Below the pieces are notes generated by a model, which was given only the letters and a program-made list of their open reading frames with translations, ran no database searches and was not told the origin of the DNA. A stretch of 24,382 nt of DNA from a virus. Numbering within the stretch: the first letter of the stretch is position 1; each line of letters opens with the position of its first letter. The stretch covers positions 1-24,382 of IMG/VR virus record IMGVR_UViG_3300032246_000269, one strand, 5' to 3'. The position numbers and the translations under genes were made by a program. Positions 1-8,200 of the stretch are shown here, piece by piece.

Positions 1-434
1 AGCAACGTCGTGGAGACCTTCGCTTCCTTGCTGGATCAAACTTGATTCAAGATTTCCTATATGCTAACAGCATTGGAACAAATCAGACAATCCCACAAGA
101 TATCGCTTCAAGCGTAATCCGTGGAGGAGTTGCACCACTAGGTGGACCTGCAGGATATGTGGCACCATTCGCATTCGGTATTCCGATTGTTGAAGTACCA
201 CTTCTTAATGAGACACAGACTGGAACACAATCAGGAGCTTCAGGTTCACACGGAGATATCCACTTGTCATTCCCAAATAACGTTGTTATTGGAATCAAGC
301 GTGATGTAACTGTTTACCGCTTCTTCTGGCCACGCAAGGACTCAATTGAGTACACAATGTACACAAGAGTTGGCGTACAGATTGAACAAGCAGATGCTTG
401 GGTAGTCGTAAAGAACGTTAAGGTTGCTTCTTAA
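1..434 (+). CDS. Major capsid protein, HK97 fold (C-terminal part, cut by the left edge)
   Basis: Open from the left edge (codons in frame from base 3) to a TAA at 434; the true start lies outside the window, so the in-frame TTG at 42 is internal. About 143 residues remain. They begin with a RRGDLRFLAGSNL-type stretch and end with a beta-rich segment around VIGIKRDVTVYRFFWPRKD, then Y-T-R-V-G-V and a V-V-V-K-N-V-K-V tail. That layout is typical of the last third of HK97-type capsid subunits, which build the icosahedral shell. Position fits: a strong terminator follows, then connector genes. Seven of eight arginine codons are CGT or CGC and one is AGA, unlike the AGA-rich genes downstream, as expected for a very highly expressed protein. 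A capsid decoration protein is a less likely alternative. Confidence 0.8.
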   Translation, partial: QRRGDLRFLAGSNLIQDFLYANSIGTNQTIPQDIASSVIRGGVAPLGGPAGYVAPFAFGIPIVEVPLLNETQTGTQSGASGSHGDIHLSFPNNVVIGIKRDVTVYRFFWPRKDSIEYTMYTRVGVQIEQADAWVVVKNVKVAS

Positions 435-455
435 TTAATTAAGAATTAATCCCAG

Positions 456-485
456 AAAGGCCCCTAATTAATTTTAGGGGCTTTT
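456..485 (+). terminator. Intrinsic terminator after the capsid gene
   Basis: Stem GCCCCTAA (460-467) pairs perfectly with TTAGGGGC (474-481) around a six-base loop. A-rich bases 456-458 pair with the T-tract at 483-485, so the element could work in both directions. It closes the capsid transcript. Confidence 0.88.
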
Positions 486-510
486 CATTTTAATTTAACA
501 ATGCTATAAT
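482..510 (+). promoter_or_regulatory. Extended -10 promoter upstream of the SAP-like gene
   Basis: TATAAT at 505-510 is preceded by TG one base upstream (TGCTATAAT), an extended -10 element. A weak -35, TTTTCA (482-487), sits 17 bases away and overlaps the T-tract of the terminator. The expected start of transcription is near 517, and the ribosome site AAAGGAG (524-530) precedes the ATG at 536. The promoter restarts transcription after the capsid terminator. Confidence 0.65.
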
Positions 511-535
511 TGAAGAACCTAACAAAGGAGAATAT

Positions 536-943
536 ATGTCATTTGAGACATTGAAAGTAGCAGAACTCAGAAAAATTGCAGAGGATTTTGCAGTTGATAC
601 TGATGGACTAAAGAATAAGGCCGATATTGTTGCCGCTCTTGCCGAAGAGGGAGTAACCTGGTCTGTTTATCAAAAGACTATTAAAGATATTGAAAAAGCA
701 ACAGACGAATTTAGTGAGGAAGCAGAAGAAGTTCTCCCTAGATTTAATCTAGATGCTCAACCAGAAAATACAGTTCTAGTTAGAATGACTAGAGAGAATT
801 TCAGATACGATATCATTGGTTTTACATTTACAAAAGAGCATCCTTTTATTGCAATGACAGAAGATGACGCTCAAGAAATTTTTGACAAGGAGGAAGGTTT
901 CCGCTTAGCAACTCCAAAGGAAGTTCAGGAGTACTACGCTTAA
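536..943 (+). CDS. Capsid-adjacent protein with N-terminal SAP/HeH-like domain
   Basis: 135 residues, ATG start with AAAGGAG six bases upstream. Residues 1-42 (LKVAELRKIAEDFAVDTDGLKNKADIVAAL...) match the helix-extended loop-helix pattern of SAP/LEM/HeH domains, small folds known to bind DNA or proteins. A charged helix follows (about 45-70), then a C-terminal module with V-L-V-R-M-T-R and GFRLATPKEVQEYY, which reads like an anchor domain. Small SAP/HeH proteins are common between the capsid and connector genes in phages, so a role in head assembly or the head-tail joint is plausible. Exact function is not known from sequence. It is the first gene behind the promoter at 482-510 and ends ten bases before the connector gene. 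Confidence 0.7.
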   Translation: MSFETLKVAELRKIAEDFAVDTDGLKNKADIVAALAEEGVTWSVYQKTIKDIEKATDEFSEEAEEVLPRFNLDAQPENTVLVRMTRENFRYDIIGFTFTKEHPFIAMTEDDAQEIFDKEEGFRLATPKEVQEYYA

Positions 944-953
944 CCTTTATTAA

Positions 954-1934
954 ATGGAAATTCTAGTAGGTTCAAATTCATCAATAACACACAAAGTGTT
1001 TTGGCAGGGACAGCTAACTGATTCAGATAGCCTTCCAGTTGTAAAGATATATGACATTACAGAAGATCCAGCAGTATCGCCTCCCATCAATCCTGGAACC
1101 ATGCTTGCAACACTAACTCCTGTTAAGTCAGAAGTAGATGCTGGAACGTATATAGTATATATTCCATTAACATACACAAATAGACAAAGACAATTAAGAT
1201 TAAACTGGTCTTATTCAGTAGGCGGTGTATCTGCACAAAAAGATCATAAAATATATGTGCAAACTCCATATACAGATATGAGTCAAGCAATTGATGCTTT
1301 AGGGTTGGGGTCTGATTATTCGGATCCTAATTCTAAATCATATTTTGAATTGTGCAATGCAGAAAGATATGCAAGAAAGCTTATTGAAGCATACACGCAA
1401 CAACAATTCTTTTTATATGATGATGTTCAAATAGCATACGGCTCAGGCTCTGATGTTTTGCCATTGCCTTATAAATTAGCAGAGCTTCATGAATTATATA
1501 TGAATGACATATTACTTTTAAATAATCTAACTAATGTTAATAATTGGAATTATAATACAATTATCTCAGAAAGCGGATTTGGAATAAGAATTAACAGAGC
1601 TAATATGCTTGACAATACAGTATACGTAGCAAATGGAATGGTGCCACCTCCAGTTAATGATACATATAATGGAGTATTTTCACATGGATCAACATACAGA
1701 GTTCAAGGAAAATTTGGATGGGAAGAAGTTCCAGACGAGGTCGACTTAGCCTGTATTGAATTAATGAAAGATTATTTTTCAAAAGACAAAACTTGGCGTA
1801 ATAAATATATTAAGACTATTAAAACATTTGACTGGGAATTTGAGTATAATTCTGGTACATATTCAGGAACAGGCAATCTTTATGCAGATCAATTGCTTCT
1901 TCCATATGTTATCAATAAAATGGTTGTTATCTAA
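954..1934 (+). CDS. Head-tail connector (adaptor) with N-terminal Ig-like domain
   Basis: 326 residues. Residues 1-105 are almost all short beta strands and loops (VKIYDI, GTYIVYIPL, QLRLNWSYSVGG), like an Ig-type sandwich. From about residue 110 the character changes to helices: MSQAIDALG, then SYFELCNAERYARKLIEAYTQQ, and later DLACIELMKDYFSKDKTWRNKYI. That second part resembles adaptor proteins of the HK97 gp6 / SPP1 gp15 type, which form a ring under the portal. Such adaptors are usually near 100-200 residues, so the N-terminal domain is an addition. No good ribosome site lies close to the ATG; the nearest purine-rich stretch (near 927) is over 20 bases away, so translation may depend on the preceding gene. 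The stop overlaps the next start (TAATG). Confidence 0.65.
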   Translation: MEILVGSNSSITHKVFWQGQLTDSDSLPVVKIYDITEDPAVSPPINPGTMLATLTPVKSEVDAGTYIVYIPLTYTNRQRQLRLNWSYSVGGVSAQKDHKIYVQTPYTDMSQAIDALGLGSDYSDPNSKSYFELCNAERYARKLIEAYTQQQFFLYDDVQIAYGSGSDVLPLPYKLAELHELYMNDILLLNNLTNVNNWNYNTIISESGFGIRINRANMLDNTVYVANGMVPPPVNDTYNGVFSHGSTYRVQGKFGWEEVPDEVDLACIELMKDYFSKDKTWRNKYIKTIKTFDWEFEYNSGTYSGTGNLYADQLLLPYVINKMVVI

Positions 1935-2362
1935 TGTATGATCTTGTTGACTCTATTATGCCCATGTTTGTTGATGTTTACAGACAATTTGATTCACAAG
2001 ATCCAGATACAGGCTCAATAAAAAAAGAATGGCAATTTGATAGAACTGTACCCTGTAATGCAAAAGGAATGATAAGTAATTCAGCTTCTGCAAGATCGGG
2101 AGATAAACAGATTATGTCTAATAAATATACCAATTATCAAGTTTTAGAAATTAGAACAGCACAAAAAATAACATTAAGAGAAAAAATTACAAATATAAGG
2201 GATTCTGAAGGTACCGTTATTTGGGAAGAATTAAACTTTCCTACAAACACTCCTACAGTTTATGAACCAATGGGGATTACACCAATCACAGACCCATTTG
2301 GCGGAGTAATCGGATATAACTCTACTGTGAAGAGATCGGAAAATCAGACAATTGGACAATAG
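1934..2362 (+). CDS. Head-closure (stopper) protein
   Basis: 142 residues, ATG overlapping the previous TAA by one base. The start VDVYRQFDSQDPDTGSIKKEW is typical of small head-closure proteins of the SPP1 gp16 / HK97 gp7 kind: a beta barrel with the pattern v-D-v-Y-R, D-x-x-T-G, then a central strand block with L-E-I-R-T and L-R-E-K-I. These proteins stack below the adaptor and stop DNA leaking from the filled head. Gene order (adaptor, this, neck protein, tail terminator) is the main support; motifs alone are weak. It ends inside the start of the next gene. Confidence 0.6.
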   Translation: MYDLVDSIMPMFVDVYRQFDSQDPDTGSIKKEWQFDRTVPCNAKGMISNSASARSGDKQIMSNKYTNYQVLEIRTAQKITLREKITNIRDSEGTVIWEELNFPTNTPTVYEPMGITPITDPFGGVIGYNSTVKRSENQTIGQ

Positions 2363-3134
2363 CTCATTATTAGTTACAGCTGCTAGCGGATTACAAAAAA
2401 CCATGGCTGGGCATAAAGGCATCATTTTTCAAGACAGTACTGTTGCACAAATATCTGCAGCAATATATTATCAAGCAGGAGTCATTTCAAAATTAACAAC
2501 AAATAGGCAATTCCAGTCTAGATTTCAATCTGTTATATTTAAGCAAATACAACAAGACTTCGGTTTATATTTAGATGCTCAAGCTAGAACAAACCCAAAA
2601 ACTTTGCATCACGTTTACGAATGGAATAAAGTTGGAACTCCAGGAGCTAGACTTTTTAAATTAAATGTAACAGAGAGAAACGGATTATCATTTAAATTAG
2701 GAACAACTTTTTTAATGTCTAAATCACCTGTTCCAAATTCGTTTGGAAAAAAGAAATATGTGTTTAAAAATAAAGCTTCTGTAATGGAAGCTGGAATGCC
2801 CGTAGTAATTGCTCCAAAGGCCGCTAAGCGCTTAGTATTTGAAACTAGCACTGGAGTAGTCTATATGCCAATAGGGGCCTCAGTAACCGTCACAAGGCCT
2901 GGCGGAGGCAAAGCTACTGGTAGATTTCAAATAGCACATGCAAAATTTTTTACAGGCAACTTAGTAAATCTATCAATTAAAAGATCAGGGTTTCAACAAA
3001 TATTTAATTCATCATTAAACAAAGCAATGAAATTACCAGCAGATGTAAAAAAAGTTAAATATTCTTTTTCTGCTAATACTTTAAATATGCAGGCAGAGTC
3101 AGCAATTGCTTCAGCCTTTGGAGGTACATTATGA
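2352..3134 (+). CDS. Neck / tail-completion protein (gp10-like), TTG start
   Basis: 260 residues if translation begins at TTG 2352, which overlaps the preceding stop by 11 bases; the next usable start is ATG 2403 (residue 18). Neither has a strong ribosome site. The middle holds ARTNPKTLHHVYEWNKVGTP, then RLFKLNVTERNG, a mix of helix and beta strands seen in HK97 gp10-like proteins that sit between connector and tail tube. The C-terminal part (PVVIAPKAAKRLVFETSTGVVYMPIG) looks like an extra beta domain, making it longer than the usual 130-170 residues. The next gene starts inside its last codon (ATGA). Confidence 0.5.
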   Translation: MDNSSLLVTAASGLQKTMAGHKGIIFQDSTVAQISAAIYYQAGVISKLTTNRQFQSRFQSVIFKQIQQDFGLYLDAQARTNPKTLHHVYEWNKVGTPGARLFKLNVTERNGLSFKLGTTFLMSKSPVPNSFGKKKYVFKNKASVMEAGMPVVIAPKAAKRLVFETSTGVVYMPIGASVTVTRPGGGKATGRFQIAHAKFFTGNLVNLSIKRSGFQQIFNSSLNKAMKLPADVKKVKYSFSANTLNMQAESAIASAFGGTL

Positions 3135-3643
3135 CCGTAGATTATAAAGCAGATATCATGCTTGATTTAAGAAAGTATCTTTGGAGTCAATTAAAGTCTA
3201 ATAATATTTTTGAAGCAACTGATTACTATTCAGACAATATTGGACAAGAAATTGTACCAATTATTCCAGTTCAGCAGTCTCCAGAAATGAATCAATTTTT
3301 GAGTGGCAAGAAACACATAGTCTATGACAAGATAGGTTTATCCTATGAAGATAACTGGGCAATATGCTGTGAGCAGATTCTGTTTACCATATATTCAACA
3401 GATGTTTCAGAGATAAATGAGATTAGAAATTTAATGACAGATTTATTCAGAAGAATGGATGATTCAGCTAGGGATGCAAATGCTTATTCTGGCATATCTC
3501 GGAAGTTTAAATTCTTTAGTATATTTGTAGCTGACATTTCTCCAACAACCCCTTCCGAAGAACTAGCAGGATTTTTATCAACTGATGTAGTTCTTGAGGT
3601 CAAATACGCAAGACATCTAGACTCGACTGGCAGATTTGCTTAA
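3131..3643 (+). CDS. Tail terminator protein
   Basis: 170 residues, ATG overlapping the previous stop by four bases. Features fit the lambda gpU / SPP1 gp17 type: an N-terminal helix (DIMLDLRKYLWSQLKSNNIF), a central strand block (AICCEQILFTIYSTD), a second helix with a run of acidic and arginine residues (INEIRNLMTDLFRRMDD), and a final strand (LSTDVVLEVKYAR). Such proteins cap the tail tube and join it to the head. It is the last connector gene before the tube protein, exactly where tail terminators are placed. Recognition rests on layout and position rather than a diagnostic motif. Confidence 0.6.
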   Translation: MTVDYKADIMLDLRKYLWSQLKSNNIFEATDYYSDNIGQEIVPIIPVQQSPEMNQFLSGKKHIVYDKIGLSYEDNWAICCEQILFTIYSTDVSEINEIRNLMTDLFRRMDDSARDANAYSGISRKFKFFSIFVADISPTTPSEELAGFLSTDVVLEVKYARHLDSTGRFA

Positions 3644-3650
3644 TTTGCCT

Positions 3651-3757
3651 TTGGGCGCATTATACTCTATTATTATACATAGAGGGAAGGGCCTAGCCAG
3701 CCAAGATTTAATGATTTACAATAATATATATATATTTTTATAAATAGGAGGAAAATA
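3651..3757 (+). promoter_or_regulatory. Leader of the major tail protein gene, with possible promoter
   Basis: This 117-base gap has no gene. TATACA (3674-3679) with TTGGGC (3651-3656) 17 bases upstream is a possible but weak promoter; TATACT (3661-3666) is another -10-like box without a clear -35. The six-base arms CTCTAT (3665-3670) and ATAGAG (3679-3684) could form a hairpin or operator. A very good ribosome site, AGGAGG (3746-3751), lies nine bases before the ATG. Independent transcription of the tube gene is likely because it ends in its own terminator. Confidence 0.35.
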
Positions 3758-3760
3758 ACT

Positions 3761-4471
3761 ATGGCACAATCCGTAGGTAATGCTAAAAATATTCTAGTTG
3801 GCGCATCTCCATTGTTCTTGTCAAATATTGACATTAACGATTCAGATTATATCGCTAACGCAGAAGCAGGCGTAGCAATCGCATCAGGTGCATCAACAGT
3901 TGGAGTTCCAGCTTTTGCACAAGGAGCATCATACGCAACAACATTGAACAATGTTAATCAAACAGCAGGACTTTTTGGATACCGTAACGTTGGTTTTACT
4001 AACAATGGTCTTCAAATTACATACAACCCAACTTATGATTCAGTAACAGTTGACCAGTTACTTGATACAGCTAAGCTGTTCAAGTCTGCAATGGAAGTTA
4101 TGATCGCAACAGAAATGTCAGAGGGTACTCTAGAGAACATTGTAACAGTGTTCGGACAGAGCTCAAGCACACTTTCAGGAGTAACAGGAACAGGCGCAAC
4201 AACTAAGCAAGAACTTGGTTTAGCAGCAGGTTCCCTTGGCGCAGCTCCAACAGAACGTCAATTAATTGCAGTTGGACAGGCTCCATCAGCAACTTCAACA
4301 ACGTCTGAGCGTGTATATTATGCACGTCGTGTTTTGTCTGTACAACAGTCACAGCACTCTCTTGCACGTACCACTGCAACTACATTCCCAGTAACATTCC
4401 GTCTTCTACCAGATGCTAACTACTCTGGCTCAGAATACGGCAAGATTATTGACCGTGTACTAGTAGCATAA
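3761..4471 (+). CDS. Major tail (tube) protein
   Basis: 236 residues, ATG with AGGAGG nine bases upstream. The product is rich in Ala, Thr, Ser and Gly, with few lysines and many short strands, ending in TFPVTFRLLPDANYSGSEYG then K-I-I-D-R-V-L-V-A, as in actinophage-type tube proteins. These subunits stack as hexameric rings around the tape measure to form the tail tube. It lies just before the chaperone pair and tape measure. All eight arginine codons are CGT, while AGA dominates in neighbours, and many codons end in C, both signs of selection for high expression. It is the only gene between a leader and a strong terminator. Confidence 0.8.
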   Translation: MAQSVGNAKNILVGASPLFLSNIDINDSDYIANAEAGVAIASGASTVGVPAFAQGASYATTLNNVNQTAGLFGYRNVGFTNNGLQITYNPTYDSVTVDQLLDTAKLFKSAMEVMIATEMSEGTLENIVTVFGQSSSTLSGVTGTGATTKQELGLAAGSLGAAPTERQLIAVGQAPSATSTTSERVYYARRVLSVQQSQHSLARTTATTFPVTFRLLPDANYSGSEYGKIIDRVLVA

Positions 4472-4492
4472 TAAATTTAATTTATTAATGAG

Positions 4493-4516
4493 AACCCCCA
4501 GGAAACTGGGGGTTTT
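4493..4516 (+). terminator. Intrinsic terminator with GAAA tetraloop after the tail tube gene
   Basis: Nine-base arms AACCCCCAG (4493-4501) and CTGGGGGTT (4506-4514) enclose the very stable GAAA loop (4502-4505), followed by a short T-tract (4513-4516). It ends the tube protein transcript. Confidence 0.9.
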
Positions 4517-4520
4517 CTGT

Positions 4521-4549
4521 TTGTGTAGATAATATCTATATGTTATAAT
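4521..4549 (+). promoter_or_regulatory. Extended -10 promoter for the tail chaperone / tape measure operon
   Basis: TTGTGT (4521-4526), a 17-base spacer, and TATAAT (4544-4549) with TG one base before it (TGTTATAAT). It starts five bases after the terminator T-tract. Transcription should start near 4556, ahead of AGGAGG (4567-4572) and the TTG start at 4579. Confidence 0.75.
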
Positions 4550-4578
4550 AATTAAGACTAGATCCTAGGAGGATTAAA

Positions 4579-4917
4579 TTGGCTACTACAATATATAGCA
4601 CAGAAGAAATCAAACTACAAAACGGAACGACTGTTACGTTAAAACCATTATCAATTAAAGAACTAAGAAAGTTTATGGCAGTAATTCAAAAAACTGCAAC
4701 GGCCTCAGATCAAACTGAGTCATTAGATGTGCTTATTGAGGCATGCGGAGTTGCACTAGAAAAGCAAATTCCAGAGCTTGTTAAAGATAGAGATGCATTT
4801 GAAGACGCATTAGATATTCCAACAATCAATCGCATTCTTGAAATTTGTGGCGGAATTAAGATGGATGATGAATCAGCAAATTTAACACAGGCGGCGGTTC
4901 TAGCTGGGATGAACTAG
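4579..4917 (+). CDS. Tail assembly chaperone, short form (gpG-like)
   Basis: 112 residues, TTG start six bases after AGGAGG. It opens with a beta hairpin (EIKLQNGTTVTLKPLSIKEL) followed by helices, the usual layout of siphovirus gpG-type chaperones, which coat the tape measure before tube polymerisation and are absent from the finished virion. The end of this frame carries a -1 slippery heptamer at 4878-4884, so a share of ribosomes continue into a second frame. The TAG stop (4915-4917) lies inside the predicted stimulatory hairpin. Recognition rests on position between tube and tape measure genes plus the frameshift arrangement. Confidence 0.82.
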   Translation: MATTIYSTEEIKLQNGTTVTLKPLSIKELRKFMAVIQKTATASDQTESLDVLIEACGVALEKQIPELVKDRDAFEDALDIPTINRILEICGGIKMDDESANLTQAAVLAGMN

Positions 4918-5246
4918 ATCTAGCTGCCTTAGAAGGAGAGGTTTTTCTTCTAGGACATTGGCGGAGTTATGATGACCTAGAGTCAAATCTTTCAATGCCA
5001 GAACTTATTCAAACTTTAAAAGCAATATCTAAAAAGGAAACAGAAAGCAGAAAGTTTACTGCAAGCCTAAAGGGTATTGATTTAGAAGATGGACAAGAAA
5101 AAGAAAGCAGTTCTACCTTTGAAGATATTCAAAGAAGGGCTCTGGGAATAGAAGCAAGTGGGGACGATGTAGTTTCACTACAAGGACAATTTGCAGTAGA
5201 GTCTGGATTTGGAATTGGAGCAGGACTAGGATATGACAAGGAGTAA
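4579..5246 (+). CDS. Tail assembly chaperone, long form made by -1 frameshift (gpGT-like)
   Basis: Predicted product of join(4579..4884,4884..5246), about 222 residues: 102 from the first frame and 120 from the -1 frame. The second frame is open from 4872, after TGA TGA at 4866-4871, and its product begins SSWDELDLAALEGEVFLLGHW just after the shift. It has no ribosome site at its first ATG (4995), so separate translation is unlikely. The T part holds helices (MPELIQTLKAISKKETES) and an acidic, glycine-rich end. In lambda, gpGT bridges tape measure and tube subunits; the same role is inferred here. The stop is 10 bases before the tape measure ATG. Confidence 0.85.
4878..4928 (+). promoter_or_regulatory. 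Programmed -1 ribosomal frameshift signal
   Basis: Slippery heptamer A AAT TTA (4878-4884) is in the X XXY YYZ register of the upstream frame. After a five-base spacer, GGCGGC (4890-4895) pairs with GCTGCC (4923-4928), including one G-U pair. Inside that stem TCTAG (4899-4903) pairs with CTAGA (4914-4918), leaving a ten-base loop. Heptamer, spacer and hairpin all meet the standard pattern. Confidence 0.85.
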
Positions 5247-5256
5247 ATATTGATAA

Positions 5257-8200
5257 ATGGCTGATGAAAATATTGTAACTAATATAGTTGCTAACGCAAA
5301 TTTTTCAGGTCTTATTGCAGATGTCAATAAGATTACAGCCTCATTATCTAAATTACAAGCACAAATAATTGCTTCTGATGCTAAACTTGCAAACCAAGTT
5401 TCAGTAATGAACAGATCCTTTGGAGAGAACCTAAGAAGAACTGGGCAGTTTGCAACACACTTTGTAACATTAACATCCGATGTTGAAAAATTTGGCAATA
5501 ACTTAGACAGAGGCCAAATGAAGCTGAAGCAATATTTTCAGACATTTCAACAGCACACAAAAACTCAAGGTGGATTAATCAGAGATCTTGCTAAACAGCA
5601 AGTGGCTTTACAAAATGCAATTATTCAGCCAATGGGCAAAAACGCTCAAGGGCTTATGCAATACAGTGTACATATTCCACAAGGCCTCGATGCAGTAAAA
5701 AATAAAACTGCATTAGCTAGACAAGAACTTCAAATCATGAATAAGGTTATTCAAGATGGCGGAGTTCAAATGATTAACTGGGGTAAAAACACACAGTGGG
5801 CTGGAAGACAATTAACAGTAGGACTTACAGTTCCTCTTGCGGCATTTGGTATGGCCTCTGCAAAAGCATTTAAAGAAGCAGATGCAGAACTAGTAAGACT
5901 TACAAAAGTTTATGGTGGAGTGGCAGCAACTTCAGCAGCAGATCTATCAAAGATAAGAAATGAAGTTTCTACAACAGCAAAAGAAATTTCAAAAGCCTAT
6001 GGCGTATCTTTTAAAGATACAATTACGCTTGCTGCAGATATTGCAGCAACAGGTAAGCAAGGTAACGAGCTGCTTTCTTCAGTTAAAGAAACAAGCAGAC
6101 TTGCAGTACTTGGTGAAGTAGACAGACAAGATGCAATGAAAGCCACGTTAGCAATTCAAAATACATTTAAACAAAATACAGATCAGCTTTCTGCGTCTAT
6201 TAACTTTCTTAACGCAGTTGAAAACCAGACATCAACAAGTCTTGCAGATTTAATTGAAGCAATTCCAAAAGCTGGTCCAGTTATTCAAGGAATGGGCGGA
6301 AGTGTAAAAGATTTAGCACTCTACCTTACAGCGATGAAAGAAGGTGGAATCAATGCTGCAGAAGGAGCAAATGCTCTTAAGTCTGCCCTTGCTTCATTAA
6401 TTAATCCAACTAAAGTTGCTAAAGAAATGTTTAATAAAATGGGAATTGACCTCGGCGGAATAGTAACAAAAAATGCAGGAAACCTTACAGGAACAATATT
6501 AGAATTACAATCAGCACTAGATACCCTAGATCCGTTAAAGAAACAACAAGCTATTGAACAATTATTTGGTAAATTCCAATTTGCTCGTATGAATGCTTTG
6601 TTTGCAAACTTGGGTAGACAAGGAAGTCAAACTCTTCAAGTTATGGATTTGATGAAAGCAAGCTCACAAGATTTAGCTTCAGTGGCAAGTCGAGAATTAG
6701 GAATGGTAACAGAATCAGCATCTGGTAAATATAGAAGAGCTTTAGAAGGACTTAAAGCAGATTTAGCAGGCATGGGAGAAGAATTTTTAAAGGTTCAAAC
6801 ATTCTTTATTAATTTAACAGATGGCATTTTAAAATTTGTAAATAAATTGCCTGCACCAGTTAAAACTATTTTAACACTTGCAACAGGATTGACTGCAGTA
6901 ATTGGCCCATTAATTATGTTAACTGGTGTACTTGCAAACTTCTTTGGATATATTATTAAGGGAGCCTCACACTTTAGAGCATTATTTAGAGGTGGAGAAG
7001 GCTGGAAAATGCTTACTCCAGAAATGCTTGCTGCAAATAAAGCAGGTAGTTTAATTGAATCTACATTTTATAGTGATGCAAAAGCAGCAACAGTATTAAA
7101 AACAGCAATTGAAGGATTAATTGCAGAGTTTACTATTCTTCAACAAAAAGCCACAGCTGGACAAATATCTGTAGCACCAGCATTTTCAACGATGGCTGGA
7201 ACTATGGTTGTTCCAGGCGGAAGACAAGTTAATCCAAATCATCCATTATTAAGTCCACAGGATACAAGATCAATGTCACATATGAATCCTGTAGCAGGAA
7301 TGACAACTGATCAAAAGTCAACACAAACTATTTTTGGAGTTGTTCCAGGAGCACCGAAAGTTAATCAGAAGATTGGAAACAATCCTCAGATGTATATGTC
7401 GGGAGATCTTCCAAAAATTCAAGGTCTTACATCAATTGGCGGAGCTTCAACTGGTATTGTTGCAGAAGAAGCAGCTAAATGGCATGCAATGACAGGCGCA
7501 CTTGCTATGCAATCAGATGCAGAAATTAAAATATTAAAACAAGAAGTGGCAAGAACGGGATTAATTACAAGCGAACTATCAGCATCATATCAAGCTTTAT
7601 TACCAACAATGACAAACCTTGTGGCAAATGCTGCAAAAGAATCAGCAGTAATTGTTACAGAATTACAAGCGGGTAAATTAACAGTAGATCAAGCAAGAGC
7701 AAAGATTATTGCATTAAATACTCAGGTAGAAGGAATGCTTGCAGGAGCAGCAGTAGACATTGCTGGTCAACAAGGAAGAAGTATTAATTTAACTTCTGTA
7801 CCATTATTAAATCAACCAGTAGTAAATAATGCTGGAAAATCTAACATGAAAGAATTAGCACGTCCAGGAAGAACAAGAAATCTTTTAAATCAAATTGCAC
7901 AAGGACTAGGTGTTAAAACATTTGGTGCGCCATACAGCACAGAAACTACTATTCCAAAAAGATTAAATGAAGGTAATATTGTTCCAGGAACTGGCAATAC
8001 AGATACAGTTCCAGCAATGCTTACTCCAGGAGAATTTGTTGTTAACAAAGAAGCTACGGCAGCAAATCTTCCCTTACTACATGCAATAAATGGCGGAGGC
8101 CAAGCTTCTGGAGAAGGAATGGCTCTTGGAGGATTAGCATTATCATTTTTAGAAAGATCAGCATTAATTGGCGGAGTAAGAAAAGCAGGATCTAGATCTG

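Noticed and set aside
941-954. TAACCT as a leaderless -10 box for the connector gene
   Set aside because: The match is only TAnnnT, with no extended -10 or -35, and it covers the stop codon of the preceding gene.
3665-3684. Hairpin CTCTAT/ATAGAG before the tube gene as a terminator
   Set aside because: The stem is short and AT-rich and no T-tract follows; noted only as part of the leader.
4139-4147. ATTGTAACA in the tube gene as a second operator half-site
   Set aside because: It lies inside coding sequence with no matching arm or promoter; consistent with chance in AT-rich DNA.
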